From Streptomyces qaidamensis (GTDB lineage Bacteria; Actinomycetota; Actinomycetes; Streptomycetales; Streptomycetaceae), in assembly GCF_001611795.1 (NCBI RefSeq), contig NZ_CP015098.1:3224001-3288000 (forward strand): a DNA stretch of 64,000 nt, read 5' to 3'. Each line of letters opens with the position of its first letter. Within the stretch, counting starts at the first letter, position 1. The notes below the pieces were generated by a model. The model ran no database searches, had not been told where the DNA came from, and saw nothing but the letters and a program-made list of their open reading frames with translations. Made by a program: the position numbers and the translations under genes. This document shows positions 36,688 to 45,285 of this stretch, one piece after another.

Positions 36688-39026
36688 CGGTGATGCCCGA
36701 ACAGACGAACACGGGCGGCGGGCCGACGATCCCCCGGGCCACGCCTGCGGCCATTCCACGTGCGGCGACTCCGAACGAGCCTGCGCCCGTCCCTACGGTC
36801 CCGACCCCGCACGGACCTGCGCCCGTTCCTCCAGTCCCGACCCAGCACGAACCTGCGCCCGTTCCTCCAGTCCCGACCCAGCACGAACCTGCGCCCGTCC
36901 CCCCAGTCCCGACCTCACACCAACCTCCGCCCCTCCCCCGGGCCACGACCCCGCACCAACCCGCGCCCGTCCCCCCAGTCCCGACCTCACACCAACCTCC
37001 GGCCCTCCCCCGGGCCACGACCCCGCACCAACCCGCGCCCGTCCCCCCAGTCCCGACCCCGCACGGACCTGCGCCCGTCCCCCCAGTCCCGACCCCACAC
37101 CAACCTCCAGCCCTCCCCCGGGCCACGACCCCGCACCAACCCGCGCCCCTCCCCCCAGTCCCGACCCCGCACGAACCTGCGCCCGTTCCTCCAGTCCCGA
37201 CCCCGCACGAACCTGCGCCCGCTCCTCCAGTCCCGACCCCGCACGGACCTGCGCCCGTTCCTCCAGTCCCGACCTCACACCAACCTCCGGCCACGACCCC
37301 GCACCAACCTCCGGCCCTCCCCCTAGCCGCGGCCAACGGCGCGCATGAACCTCCGGCCCTTCCCCAAGCCGCGGCCCATGCCGCGCATGAACCTCCCGCC
37401 CTCCCAGGGGCTGCGGCTGCCGACGGTGTACCGGCCGTCCCCCACGCCTCCCCCGCGGACGCCCCCGTCACCCGGGGGTTCCTCGCCCGGGCCGCTCTGA
37501 TCACCGCTGTTCTCTCCTTCGCCGGGGCGCTGCTCGGGCTCGTGCGGGATCAGGCGCTGGCCCGGATGTTCGGGGCCGGGAGCGCGACGGACGCGTTCCT
37601 CGTGGCGTGGACCGTGCCCGAGTTCGCCGCCACGCTGCTCATCGAGGACGGGCTGGCCATCGCGCTGATCCCGGCCTTCAGCATGGCCCTGGCGCGGCGG
37701 GCGCAGGGCGTCCCCGGCGACCCGGTCCGCTCACTGGTCGCCGGTACGCTGCCCCGGCTCGCGCTGGCCTTCGCCGCCGTCGCCGCGCTGCTGGCCGCCT
37801 TCGCCCCGCAGGTCGTGCGCGTCCTGGCGCCGGGCCTGCCCGACCCCGCGCTCGCCGTGGACTGCACCCGGCTCACCGCCACCTGCGTGCTGACCTTCGG
37901 CCTCGCCGGGTACTGCAGCGCGGCCCTGCGCGCCCACCGCCGGTTCCTGGCACCGGCGGCCATCTACGTCGCCTACAACACCGGCATCATCACCTGCGTC
38001 CTCGTCCTGGGCACGCGGTGGGGCGTGCGCGCGGCGGCGGCCGGGGTGGCGATCGGCGGCTGTCTGATGGTCGTCGCGCAACTGCCCGTGCTGTGGCGCC
38101 TGCTGCGGGCCCGGCCGGTGGCCGGATCCACCGGCGCGGAGAGCGGCGGCCGCCCCATGGGGGTCGCTCTGCTCGCCGCCGTGCTGCTGTTCGCGCTGTG
38201 CCGGCAGTCCCAGGTGCTGATCGAGCGGTTCCTCGGCTCCACCCTCCCCTCCGGTGCCATCTCGCATCTCAACTACGCGCAGAAGATCGCCCAGATCCCC
38301 ATGACCCTGTCGCTGATGCTGTGCACGGTCACCTTCCCGGTGGTCGCGCGCGCCCTGGCCGACGGGGACACCGAGCGGGCCCGCAGCCGGGTCGAGCGGG
38401 ACCTGGCCCTGGCCGCGTGCGTGATGCTGGCCGGTGCCTCCGTCGTCGTGGCCTGCGCCCCGCAGATCGTCGAACTGCTCTTCCAGCGGGGCGCGTTCAC
38501 CGGCCAGGACACGGCGGCGACGGTCCGGGTGATGCGCGTGTACGCCCTGGGCCTGCTCGGGCACACGCTGGTCGGCGCCCTGATCCGCTCGTACTTCTCG
38601 GCGGGGCGCGTCACCTGGTACCCGCTCGGCGCGATGGCCGTCGGACTCGCCGTCACCGGCGGGATCGGCGCGGGAGCGGTGGGCCCGTGGGGCGTCATGG
38701 GCATCGCCGCGGCCAACGCCGCCGGTATCACCGTCACGGCCGCCCTGCTGCTCGCCGGTATGGGCCCGCGCAGCATCCCGATCCGCATCCGGCGCGTGCT
38801 GGCCGAGCTGAGCAGGCCCGTGGGGGCGGCGGCCGTCGCGACGCCCGCCGGTGCATGGGCCGCGGGCCAGGCCTCCGCTCCCGTTGCTTCCCTCCTCGCC
38901 GGCGCGCTCACCATCGGCGCCGTCTTCCTCCTGCTCGGCCGGGCCCTGGGCGACCAGGGCTGCGTCACCGCGCTGGCATCCCTCCGTTCCCTCTCACGAA
39001 GGCTCCCTCATGGCCGCTCCCGTTGA
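36684..39026 (+). CDS. MurJ/MviN-type lipid flippase with a long proline-repeat N-terminal tail
   Basis: The 780-residue protein has an N-terminal cytoplasmic tail of about 270 residues, made of 12-residue repeats of the type PAPVPPVPTxHx mixed with HQPPALPRATTP. A MurJ-family transporter follows (residues about 275-780) with FAGALLGLVRDQALARMFGAG, TDAFLVAWTVPEFAATLLIEDG and about fourteen membrane segments. MurJ-family proteins flip polyprenyl-linked sugars; in this operon it probably flips the exopolysaccharide unit rather than lipid II. ATG 36684 overlaps the previous stop (ATGA). The tail is unusual: the flippase core would normally begin near the start codon. Confidence 0.9.
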   Translation: MTVMPEQTNTGGGPTIPRATPAAIPRAATPNEPAPVPTVPTPHGPAPVPPVPTQHEPAPVPPVPTQHEPAPVPPVPTSHQPPPLPRATTPHQPAPVPPVPTSHQPPALPRATTPHQPAPVPPVPTPHGPAPVPPVPTPHQPPALPRATTPHQPAPLPPVPTPHEPAPVPPVPTPHEPAPAPPVPTPHGPAPVPPVPTSHQPPATTPHQPPALPLAAANGAHEPPALPQAAAHAAHEPPALPGAAAADGVPAVPHASPADAPVTRGFLARAALITAVLSFAGALLGLVRDQALARMFGAGSATDAFLVAWTVPEFAATLLIEDGLAIALIPAFSMALARRAQGVPGDPVRSLVAGTLPRLALAFAAVAALLAAFAPQVVRVLAPGLPDPALAVDCTRLTATCVLTFGLAGYCSAALRAHRRFLAPAAIYVAYNTGIITCVLVLGTRWGVRAAAAGVAIGGCLMVVAQLPVLWRLLRARPVAGSTGAESGGRPMGVALLAAVLLFALCRQSQVLIERFLGSTLPSGAISHLNYAQKIAQIPMTLSLMLCTVTFPVVARALADGDTERARSRVERDLALAACVMLAGASVVVACAPQIVELLFQRGAFTGQDTAATVRVMRVYALGLLGHTLVGALIRSYFSAGRVTWYPLGAMAVGLAVTGGIGAGAVGPWGVMGIAAANAAGITVTAALLLAGMGPRSIPIRIRRVLAELSRPVGAAAVATPAGAWAAGQASAPVASLLAGALTIGAVFLLLGRALGDQGCVTALASLRSLSRRLPHGRSR
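36777..37330 (+). repeat. Tandem 36-base repeats coding for the proline tail of the flippase
   Basis: The basic unit is 36 bases (12 codons, PAPVPPVPT-x-H-x). A higher-order 72-base unit alternates it with HQPPALPRATTP-type codons. The copies are nearly identical at DNA level (ccagtcccgac is invariant in most), which suggests recent expansion and length variation between strains. Confidence 0.88.
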
Positions 39027-39771
39027 TTCCCCGGACACCGACACCCGCACCAGACCCGCTCCGGCCCTGTTCATCGCGATGTACCACTCCGTCGGCGACC
39101 CCACGGACGATCCCTACCGCATCACGGTCACGCCCGAGCGGCTGGACCGGCAGCTGGGCTGGTTCGGACGGCGCGGGCTGCGGGGCGTGTCCATGGCCGA
39201 GCTGCTCGCCGCCCGGGCCCGGGGCGAGGGCCGTGACCTGGTCGGGCTGACCTTCGACGACGGCTACGCCGACTTCGTCTCCGAGGCCCTGCCCGTCCTG
39301 CGTCGGCACGACTGCGGCGCGACCCTGTTCGTGCTGCCGGGCCGGCTCGGCGGCGACAACGCATGGGATCCGCTGGGCCCGCGCAAGCGGCTGCTGACCG
39401 CCGACGGCGTCCGGCAGGCCGCGGCCGAGGGCGTCGAGATCGGCTCGCACGGCCTCACACACGTCGACCTGACCAAGGCGGACGACGTCACCCTGAAGTC
39501 GGAGGCCGAGGGCAGCAGGACCGTCCTCGCGGAGCTGACGGGCGCCGAGCCCGCCGGTTTCTGCTACCCGTACGGCACGCTCGACCAGCGGGCCGTCGAC
39601 GCCGTCCGGGAGGCCGGATACGCCTACGCCTGCGCCATCGACCCCGGCCCGCTCGGCGGTCCGCACGCCCTGCCCCGGGTGCACATCGGCCAGAACGACA
39701 CGGCCGCACGGCTGTTCCTGAAGTACCGGCTGCACCGGCTGCGCCGCCGACCCGTCGAGGAGCCGCGGTGA
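39010..39771 (+). CDS. Polysaccharide deacetylase (NodB domain)
   Basis: The 253-residue protein has the NodB homology motifs: LTFDDGYADF (catalytic base and metal Asp), GSHGLTHVDL (metal His pair), and CYPYGTLDQRAV. It removes N-acetyl groups from polysaccharide. No signal peptide is visible, although an uncleaved export route or action on cytoplasmic intermediates is possible. ATG 39010 lies 17 bases inside the end of the flippase gene. It overlaps the following glycosyltransferase by four bases. Confidence 0.88.
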   Translation: MAAPVDSPDTDTRTRPAPALFIAMYHSVGDPTDDPYRITVTPERLDRQLGWFGRRGLRGVSMAELLAARARGEGRDLVGLTFDDGYADFVSEALPVLRRHDCGATLFVLPGRLGGDNAWDPLGPRKRLLTADGVRQAAAEGVEIGSHGLTHVDLTKADDVTLKSEAEGSRTVLAELTGAEPAGFCYPYGTLDQRAVDAVREAGYAYACAIDPGPLGGPHALPRVHIGQNDTAARLFLKYRLHRLRRRPVEEPR

Positions 39772-40919
39772 AGGCTCTGCACATCATCACCGGCCTCGGC
39801 GTGGGCGGCGCCGAGCAGCAACTGCGGCTGCTGCTGCGGCATCTGCCCGTCGACTGCGACGTGGTGACCCTGACCAACCCTGGCACCGTGGCCGCGGGGC
39901 TCGCCGCCGACGGGGTGCGGGTCCTCGACCTCGGCATGGCCGGCAACCGCGATCTGGCCGCGCTGCCCCGCCTGGTGCGGGTCATCCGGTCGGGTGGCTA
40001 CCAGCTCGTGCACACCCACCTCTACCGGGCCTGCCTCTACGGCCGCATCGCCGCGCGTCTCGCGGGGGTCCGGGCGGTCGTCGCCACCGAGCACTCCCTC
40101 GGCGACTCGCAGATGGAGGGCCGCCCGCTGAACGCCGGGGTGCGCGCCCTGTACCTGGCGGGCGAGCGGCTCGGCCGTACGACGGTCGCCGTCTCCCCCA
40201 CGGTCGCCGAGCGGCTGAAGCGCTGGGGCGTGCCGGGGCCGCGGATCGAGGTCGTGCCCAACGGGGTCGACGTGGCCCGCTTCCGCTTCGACGAGGCCCG
40301 CCGCCTCGACACCCGCCGCAGGCTCGGCCTGCCGGACGACGCCTACGTCATCGGCGCCGTCGGCCGCCTCACCCCCGGCAAGCGCTTCGGCGTGCTCGTC
40401 CGGGCGCTGGCGCAACTCCCCGCCGACCACCGGCTGCTGCTGGTCGGCGGCGGGCCGGAGGAGGACGTGCTGCGCCGCACCGCCCGCGCGGCCGGGGTCG
40501 CCGACCGCGTGCTGTTCACGGGCGAGCGCCCCTGCGTCCCGGACGGCACACCGGGCCCCGACCTGCCGTCGCTGACCGCCGCGATGGACGTCCTCGCCTC
40601 GCCGTCCCCGGAGGAGGCGTTCGGCCTGGCGATCGTGGAGGCCCTGGCGTCCGGCCTGCCGGTGCTCTACTCCTCCTGCCCGGCGCTGGAGGACCTGCCG
40701 CCGTCCGCCGCGCCCGCCGCCCGGCGCGTCACCGGCGGCCCCGACGCCTACGCCCGCGCCTTGACGGACGTACGACGGCAGGGCCCCCCACCGCGCACCG
40801 CACCCGAGGCCGCCCGCCACTACTGCATCACCCGCAGCGCCGCGCGGCTCATGGACGTGTACGCCGCCGCGGTCGCCCGCCCCCTGTCCCCCTCCTTCCA
40901 GGAAGCCCGCACCTCATGA
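39768..40919 (+). CDS. Family GT4 glycosyltransferase (second)
   Basis: The 383-residue protein has VKALHIITGLGVGGAEQQLR at the N-terminus, VVPNGVDVARFR at the hinge, IGAVGRLTPGKRFGVL at the start of the C-domain, and SPSPEEAFGLAIVEALASGLP with the EX7E motif. It is a GT-B retaining glycosyltransferase and should add a further sugar to the lipid-linked unit. GTG 39768 overlaps the deacetylase stop (GTGA), and its end overlaps the Wzz-like gene (ATGA). Confidence 0.9.
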   Translation: MKALHIITGLGVGGAEQQLRLLLRHLPVDCDVVTLTNPGTVAAGLAADGVRVLDLGMAGNRDLAALPRLVRVIRSGGYQLVHTHLYRACLYGRIAARLAGVRAVVATEHSLGDSQMEGRPLNAGVRALYLAGERLGRTTVAVSPTVAERLKRWGVPGPRIEVVPNGVDVARFRFDEARRLDTRRRLGLPDDAYVIGAVGRLTPGKRFGVLVRALAQLPADHRLLLVGGGPEEDVLRRTARAAGVADRVLFTGERPCVPDGTPGPDLPSLTAAMDVLASPSPEEAFGLAIVEALASGLPVLYSSCPALEDLPPSAAPAARRVTGGPDAYARALTDVRRQGPPPRTAPEAARHYCITRSAARLMDVYAAAVARPLSPSFQEARTS

Positions 40920-41566
40920 CCGACACCTCCGCAAGGCAGCACCGCCAGGTCACCGCCCTCACCAGGGCTCTGCCTCCCTGGTCCCTGCTGGCGGCCGGGG
41001 CCGTCGCAGGCGGTCTGCTCGGCGGCACGTACGGCCTGGTCAGGACGCCGGCGTACACGGCGACCAGCTATGTCGTCGCCGTGCCGACGGAGAAGTCCGA
41101 CACCGCCACCGCTCTCGGTTTCGCCCAGGCCTACGGCCGGGTCGCCCCCCAGCTCGCGGTGCTCGGCGACGCCCAGGTGTGGGCGGGCGTGCCCGTGCAG
41201 ACGCTGCGGGAGAGCGTGCGGACGGCGACCTCGCCGGACGCGCCGATGGTGGCGGTCACGGCCACCTCCTCCCGTCCGGACGCCGCCGCCGACATGGCCA
41301 ACGCCGTGGCCCGCGCGCTGACCCGGCACGCCGGTGACACCGAGCAGTCCACCCACGTGGAACTCCAGCAGTTCGCCCGGGCGGTGAAGCCCACCGAGCC
41401 GTCCTCCGCCCCGGCCAGGGTGACGGGCCTGGTCGGGGCGAGCGCGGGCGGTCTGCTGGGCGGGCTGGCGCTGCTGGTCCGGCCGCGGCGGGCCGCCGAC
41501 CGCACCGGGCCTCCCGCCGCCGTGCCCGGCCCGGCCGTCGCCGCCGACACCCACGGGCAGCTGTGA
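40916..41566 (+). CDS. Wzz-like chain-length/export protein
   Basis: The 216-residue protein has two membrane segments near its ends (LLAAGAVAGGLLGGTYGL at about 22-42 and VTGLVGASAGGLLGGLALLV at about 165-185) around an external helical part, as in Wzz/polysaccharide co-polymerase proteins. The pattern TPAYTATSYVVAV resembles the start of that domain. No tyrosine-kinase domain is attached. It would modulate chain length or the export of the polymer. ATG 40916 overlaps the previous stop (ATGA). Confidence 0.8.
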   Translation: MTDTSARQHRQVTALTRALPPWSLLAAGAVAGGLLGGTYGLVRTPAYTATSYVVAVPTEKSDTATALGFAQAYGRVAPQLAVLGDAQVWAGVPVQTLRESVRTATSPDAPMVAVTATSSRPDAAADMANAVARALTRHAGDTEQSTHVELQQFARAVKPTEPSSAPARVTGLVGASAGGLLGGLALLVRPRRAADRTGPPAAVPGPAVAADTHGQL

Positions 41567-42654
41567 CCTACACCGCCCAACTGGTCACCGACGAGCGGGC
41601 CTTCGCCGGCCTGGCCGCCGACTGGGAGCGGCTGCACCGGCGGTGTGCGTCCGCCACCCCGTTCCAGAGCCACGCGTGGCTGCACTCGTGGTGGCAGTCG
41701 TACGGCGGGCGCGGCCGGCTCCGGCTGGTGCTGGTGCGGCACGACGGTGCGCTGGTCGCGGCGGCGCCGCTGATGCGTGTACGGCGCCCGCTGCCGGCGC
41801 TGGTGCCGCTCGGCGGGGCGATCTCCGACTACGGGGACGTGCTGCTGGACGACGAACACGGCGAGGGGGCGCTGGCCGCGCTCACCGGCGCGCTCGCGGC
41901 CAGCGCCCGGGCCGCGCTGATCGACCTGCGCGAGGTCCGGCCGGGCGGCGCGGCCGAACAGGTCTACGAGCGGTGGGCCGGGCCCCGAAGCCGGGTGAAC
42001 GACTCGGTGTGCCTGGAGCTGCCGGCCGTGCCGATGGGTGAGCTGATCGCGCGGCTGCCGTCGAAGACCCAGCAGCGGCTGCGCGCCAAGCTGCGCCGGC
42101 TGGACGCGCTCGGCATCCAGCGCCACGTCGTCTCCCCCGGGGAGGTGGAGACGGCCCTGCTGCGGCTGCTGGAGCTGCACCGGTTGCAGTGGGAGGGACG
42201 GAAGGTGACGTCGGAGCACCTGCGGACCCGGTTCCGTGAGCATCTCGTGCGGTCGGTCGGCCCGATGGTGCGCTCCGGGAACGCGGTGGTCACCGAGTTC
42301 CGGCTGGACGGCGAGGTCGTGGCCGTGGACCTGACGCTGCTGTCGCCCCGGCTCGCGGGCGGCTATCTGTACGGCGCCCATCCGGGGCTGCGCGACCGCA
42401 AGGCGGACGTGGCGGCGATGCTGCTCGACTCGACCGCCACCCACACCAAGGACGGCACGCCCGCGACGCTGAGTCTGCTGCGCGGCAATGAGCCCTACAA
42501 GCACCACTGGCGTCCGCGGATGGTGGTGAACCAGCGGCTGCTGCTGGCCCGGCGGCGCACGGCGCCGCTGCTGACGGCGGCGCTGTGCGACGCGGCGGCC
42601 CGGCGGCGGGGCAAGGAGCTGCTGCGGCGCCTGCGGGAACGCGGCGGGTCCTGA
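41563..42654 (+). CDS. FemAB/GNAT-like acyltransferase (last gene of polysaccharide operon)
   Basis: The 363-residue protein has the double-GNAT acyltransferase pattern (BioF2-like): TPFQSHAWLHSWWQSYG near the N-terminus, LPSKTQQRLRAKLRRLDALG in the middle and VAVDLTLLSPRLAGGYLYGAHP, then LSLLRGNEPYKHHWRP near the C-terminus. Related genes in capsule and cellulose clusters acylate polymer or precursors. GTG 41563 overlaps the previous stop (GTGA). It converges with the GH26-like gene. Confidence 0.85.
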   Translation: MTYTAQLVTDERAFAGLAADWERLHRRCASATPFQSHAWLHSWWQSYGGRGRLRLVLVRHDGALVAAAPLMRVRRPLPALVPLGGAISDYGDVLLDDEHGEGALAALTGALAASARAALIDLREVRPGGAAEQVYERWAGPRSRVNDSVCLELPAVPMGELIARLPSKTQQRLRAKLRRLDALGIQRHVVSPGEVETALLRLLELHRLQWEGRKVTSEHLRTRFREHLVRSVGPMVRSGNAVVTEFRLDGEVVAVDLTLLSPRLAGGYLYGAHPGLRDRKADVAAMLLDSTATHTKDGTPATLSLLRGNEPYKHHWRPRMVVNQRLLLARRRTAPLLTAALCDAAARRRGKELLRRLRERGGS

Positions 42655-42687
42655 CCGGGTCCCCGGCGGCAGGACGTCACGTTCCGG

Positions 42688-44019
42688 CTAGCTCGTGCGC
42701 GACCACCAGTCGAGGCGCAGGCACAGCTTGCCGCCGATCCAGTACTCGACCCAGTCTCCGAGGCTGAGCGGCGAGCAGTTCGCCGGGCGCTCCGGGGTGG
42801 GGGCCGGAGGGGTGGGCACCGGGGTGGTGGGGGCCGGGGTGGTGGGGGCCGGGGTCGTGGGGGCGGGGGTCGTGGGGGCCGGGTCCGGCCGGTCGTCGCG
42901 GCCGAAGAGGAAAGACCGGTAGATCTGGGAGGCCCGGGGGTTGTCGTCGCACTGCCACACGCCGTGCGGGCAGTAGTCCGTGAGCGTCTGGTACAGCGGC
43001 TTGTGCTCGTCCATCCACGCGAGCATGCGCTTCATGTACTCGGGGTTGTCGCCGTTGCGGAAGAGTCCCCACTCCGGGAAGGAGATGGCCTTGCCGCGGG
43101 CTTTGGCGAACTCCACGTGGTGCTGCAGCCCGTAGGGTTCCTTCACCTGTTCGTCGAACGACATGCCGCGCGGCTGGTCGTACGCGTCCATTCCGATGAT
43201 GTCGACGGTCTCGTCCCCGGGGTAGCACTGCGTCCAGGGAACGGCGTCCCGGCCGCGGCTCGGGGTGAAGTCGAACCGGAACTTCTGGCCCGGCACCGAG
43301 CGCATGGTGGTGACGATCCGGTTCCAGTACTGCTTCCAGGCCTCCGGGTCCGGCCCGCAGCGGTGGGTGTAGGTGATGCCGTTCATCTCCCAGCCGAGCA
43401 CCAGGACCGTGTCCGGCACCCCCAGCTCGACCAGCCGCTGGGCGAGCCTGCGGAAGTGGTGGTCGAACCGGCCCTCGGCGCCCTGGCGCAGGAGCCGGCG
43501 CACCTCCCAGTCCGATACGCCCTCCTCGTTGCGCTCCATCATGGGCACGTTGAGGACGAGCAGCCGGTCGGCCCGCTCGCGACGCCAGTTCGCCCACACG
43601 TCGAGGAAGCCGGGGAGCCCTTCGATGTTGCTCCAGCGGTCGCCCGGCAGGTAGGTGTGCCCGACCCGCAGCTCGGCACCGCCGAGCCAGGTGCTGAGCT
43701 GGGCCATCCGGGCCACACCCCGGGGCCCGTAGTCGAGGTAGGCGCCGAAGGCCGGGACGGCCGCGGCGGGAGCCGGGGAAGCGGTCGAAGCGGGGGAAGC
43801 CGAGGGTACGGGCGATCCGGCCGGGGCGGCCGGGGACACCGGTGTCGACGCGGGGGATGTCGGTGTCGCGGCGGTGGCCGGTGCGGGCGGCTCGGCGGAC
43901 CGCGCCGGTCCGGCGCCCGCGGCGACCGTGTGACCGGACGTCAGCGCCGCCGCCGCGGCGACCGCCGCCGCGACGAATACCAGCCGCCGGGACCGTGCGC
44001 GTCGCTGCTGTGTGGCCAT
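42688..44019 (-). CDS. Secreted GH26-like glycoside hydrolase
   Basis: The 443-residue protein has a signal peptide, a Ser/Pro/Ala linker (to about residue 90), a (beta/alpha)8 domain and a C-terminal Pro-Thr-Ala linker (repeated APTTP, 42790-42890) leading to a small domain with two cysteines. Catalytic candidates are Glu in LVLGWEMNGITY (acid) and Glu in AISFPEWGLFR (nucleophile), as in GH26. It should cut a beta-mannan-like or related polysaccharide. It lies next to and opposite the polysaccharide operon, whose product it may trim. ATG 44019 gives a good signal peptide. Confidence 0.84.
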   Translation of the reverse strand: MATQQRRARSRRLVFVAAAVAAAAALTSGHTVAAGAGPARSAEPPAPATAATPTSPASTPVSPAAPAGSPVPSASPASTASPAPAAAVPAFGAYLDYGPRGVARMAQLSTWLGGAELRVGHTYLPGDRWSNIEGLPGFLDVWANWRRERADRLLVLNVPMMERNEEGVSDWEVRRLLRQGAEGRFDHHFRRLAQRLVELGVPDTVLVLGWEMNGITYTHRCGPDPEAWKQYWNRIVTTMRSVPGQKFRFDFTPSRGRDAVPWTQCYPGDETVDIIGMDAYDQPRGMSFDEQVKEPYGLQHHVEFAKARGKAISFPEWGLFRNGDNPEYMKRMLAWMDEHKPLYQTLTDYCPHGVWQCDDNPRASQIYRSFLFGRDDRPDPAPTTPAPTTPAPTTPAPTTPVPTPPAPTPERPANCSPLSLGDWVEYWIGGKLCLRLDWWSRTS

Positions 44020-44173
44020 GGGCCGCCCCTCTCGCGTTCTCCTCCACTTACTGACACCCAGTCATATGAAAGGAGTGCGCGCCACCGGCGCTGAGGCTTT
44101 CGAGTGGGACGGTTCACCCGGCTGGCCCGGCAGAAGTACGCGGTTTTCATTAAGAAATGCCTATTTTGTTCCC

Positions 44174-44383
44174 ATGACTCACATGAAGCGCACCGCCACG
44201 GTGCTTTCCAGCCTGGCCCTGAGCGTCGCCGTCCTCGGCGGCACCGCGGCCGCCTCGGACGCGGACCTCCTCTCCGAAGCCGGTGACCAGTCCACCTCCC
44301 GGGAGTGCAACGAGCACGACAGCCTGGGACTGACCCTGCTGGGCATCCCGTTGCTCGGCTTCTTCTTCCCGGACCAGTGCTGA
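44174..44383 (+). CDS. Small secreted hydrophobic protein with one Cys pair
   Basis: The 69-residue protein has a signal peptide (MKRTATVLSSLALSVAVLGG ... AAA) and a mature part of about 42 residues: acidic at first, then Cys in RECNEHDSLG, a hydrophobic LTLLGIPLLGFFF, and a terminal PDQC. Two cysteines flank the hydrophobic core, as in chaplins, but no chaplin signature is present. ATG 44174 or ATG 44183 are possible starts. It could be another coat component; it is not recognised. Confidence 0.72.
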   Translation: MTHMKRTATVLSSLALSVAVLGGTAAASDADLLSEAGDQSTSRECNEHDSLGLTLLGIPLLGFFFPDQC

Positions 44384-44398
44384 TCCCACTGGCTGCAC

Positions 44399-44426
44399 GG
44401 GTGCCGGGCGCTTGCGTCCGGCACCC
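44399..44426. terminator. Bidirectional terminator-like hairpin
   Basis: Stem GGGTGCCGG / CCGGCACCC around a GCGCTTGCGT loop, between the convergent small secreted protein and the LPETG chaplin. Confidence 0.8.
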
Positions 44427-44432
44427 GCTGTT

Positions 44433-45251
44433 TCAGCGGTGGGACGCTGCCCGACCTCGCCGGTACAGCACCACACCGCTCACGATCAGCGCGGCACTGG
44501 TGGCCGCGGCCCCGTACAGGGCCTCGGCGCCGGTCTCGGGGAGACTGGGCGGCTGCTCCTGACCGCCGGGGGGTGGCGGGGTGTGGTGGTCGCCCGGGGG
44601 CGTACCCGGGGGTGTCGACTGGTGGCCGCCCGGCGGGGGTGTGTGCGGGGGCTCGGTCGACGGGGGTGTGTGCGGGGGCTCGGTCGGCGGCGGGGTGTGC
44701 GGAGGCGTGTGCGGGGGCTTCGTCGGAGGGGTGTCGCCGTAGCCGTAGCCACCGTCGTCGTCCCCGTAGCCGCCGTCGTCGTCCCCGTAGCCGCCGTCAC
44801 CGTGGGACCGGCCTTCGCCGTCACCGCGGGGCCAGGCCTCGCCGTCACCGCGGGACCTGCCCTCGCCGTCACCGCGGGGCCAGACCTCGCCGCGTCCGTG
44901 GGACCCGTCCTCGCCGCGTCCGTGGAACGCGTCGTTGCCGCCCCCGGGCCCGGAGGCCTCGTGGCGGTCGCGCCCGTGGCCGCGATCGCTGTGACCACCG
45001 TGGGTGTCCGCCTCGTTGGCACAGGAGTTGCCGAAGGCCGGGTTGAGTGCGGCGACGACGTCGACGGTGTTGCCGCAGGCGTTCACCGGTACCTCGACCG
45101 GCGCCTGGACGGTGTTGCCGGACGCTGCGCCCGGCGATCCCTTCGTGACTCCGTCGGCCGACGAGTCGGCGAGAGCGGCGCCGCCGCACAGGGACAGGAT
45201 GCCCGTCGCAGCCGCTGCCGCGACCATTCCCCTGCTCAGGGTCTGTCGCAA
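44433..45251 (-). CDS. Cell-wall-anchored chaplin with one chaplin domain and LPETG signal
   Basis: The 272-residue protein has a signal peptide and one chaplin domain (about 37-78: KGSPGAASGNTVQAPVEVPV, then ACGNTVDVVAALNPAFGNSC). An acidic/His/Arg/Gly repeat region of about 85 residues (GDGEGRSRGDG, GYGDDDG units) leads to a Pro-Thr-Glu-His wall-spanning region. The sortase signal is SLPETG, followed by a hydrophobic helix and RRGR. Long chaplins of S. coelicolor (ChpA-C) have two chaplin domains; this one has one, though its place beside chpD is that of chpA. The start is TTG 45251 with AGGAAG. Confidence 0.88.
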   Translation of the reverse strand: MRQTLSRGMVAAAAATGILSLCGGAALADSSADGVTKGSPGAASGNTVQAPVEVPVNACGNTVDVVAALNPAFGNSCANEADTHGGHSDRGHGRDRHEASGPGGGNDAFHGRGEDGSHGRGEVWPRGDGEGRSRGDGEAWPRGDGEGRSHGDGGYGDDDGGYGDDDGGYGYGDTPPTKPPHTPPHTPPPTEPPHTPPSTEPPHTPPPGGHQSTPPGTPPGDHHTPPPPGGQEQPPSLPETGAEALYGAAATSAALIVSGVVLYRRGRAASHR

Positions 45252-45285
45252 TCTCGTTGTCTTCCTGCTCGTAGAAGTGGGAAAA

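Noticed and set aside
36777..37330. CRISPR array
   Set aside because: The repeats are direct and in frame, without spacers of unique sequence, and encode a proline tail; no cas gene is present in the window.
36131..37504. Long minus-strand and third-frame ORFs over the proline repeats
   Set aside because: The 36-base repeat is open in all frames because its length is a multiple of three and it lacks stop words; only the MurJ frame connects to a conserved domain.
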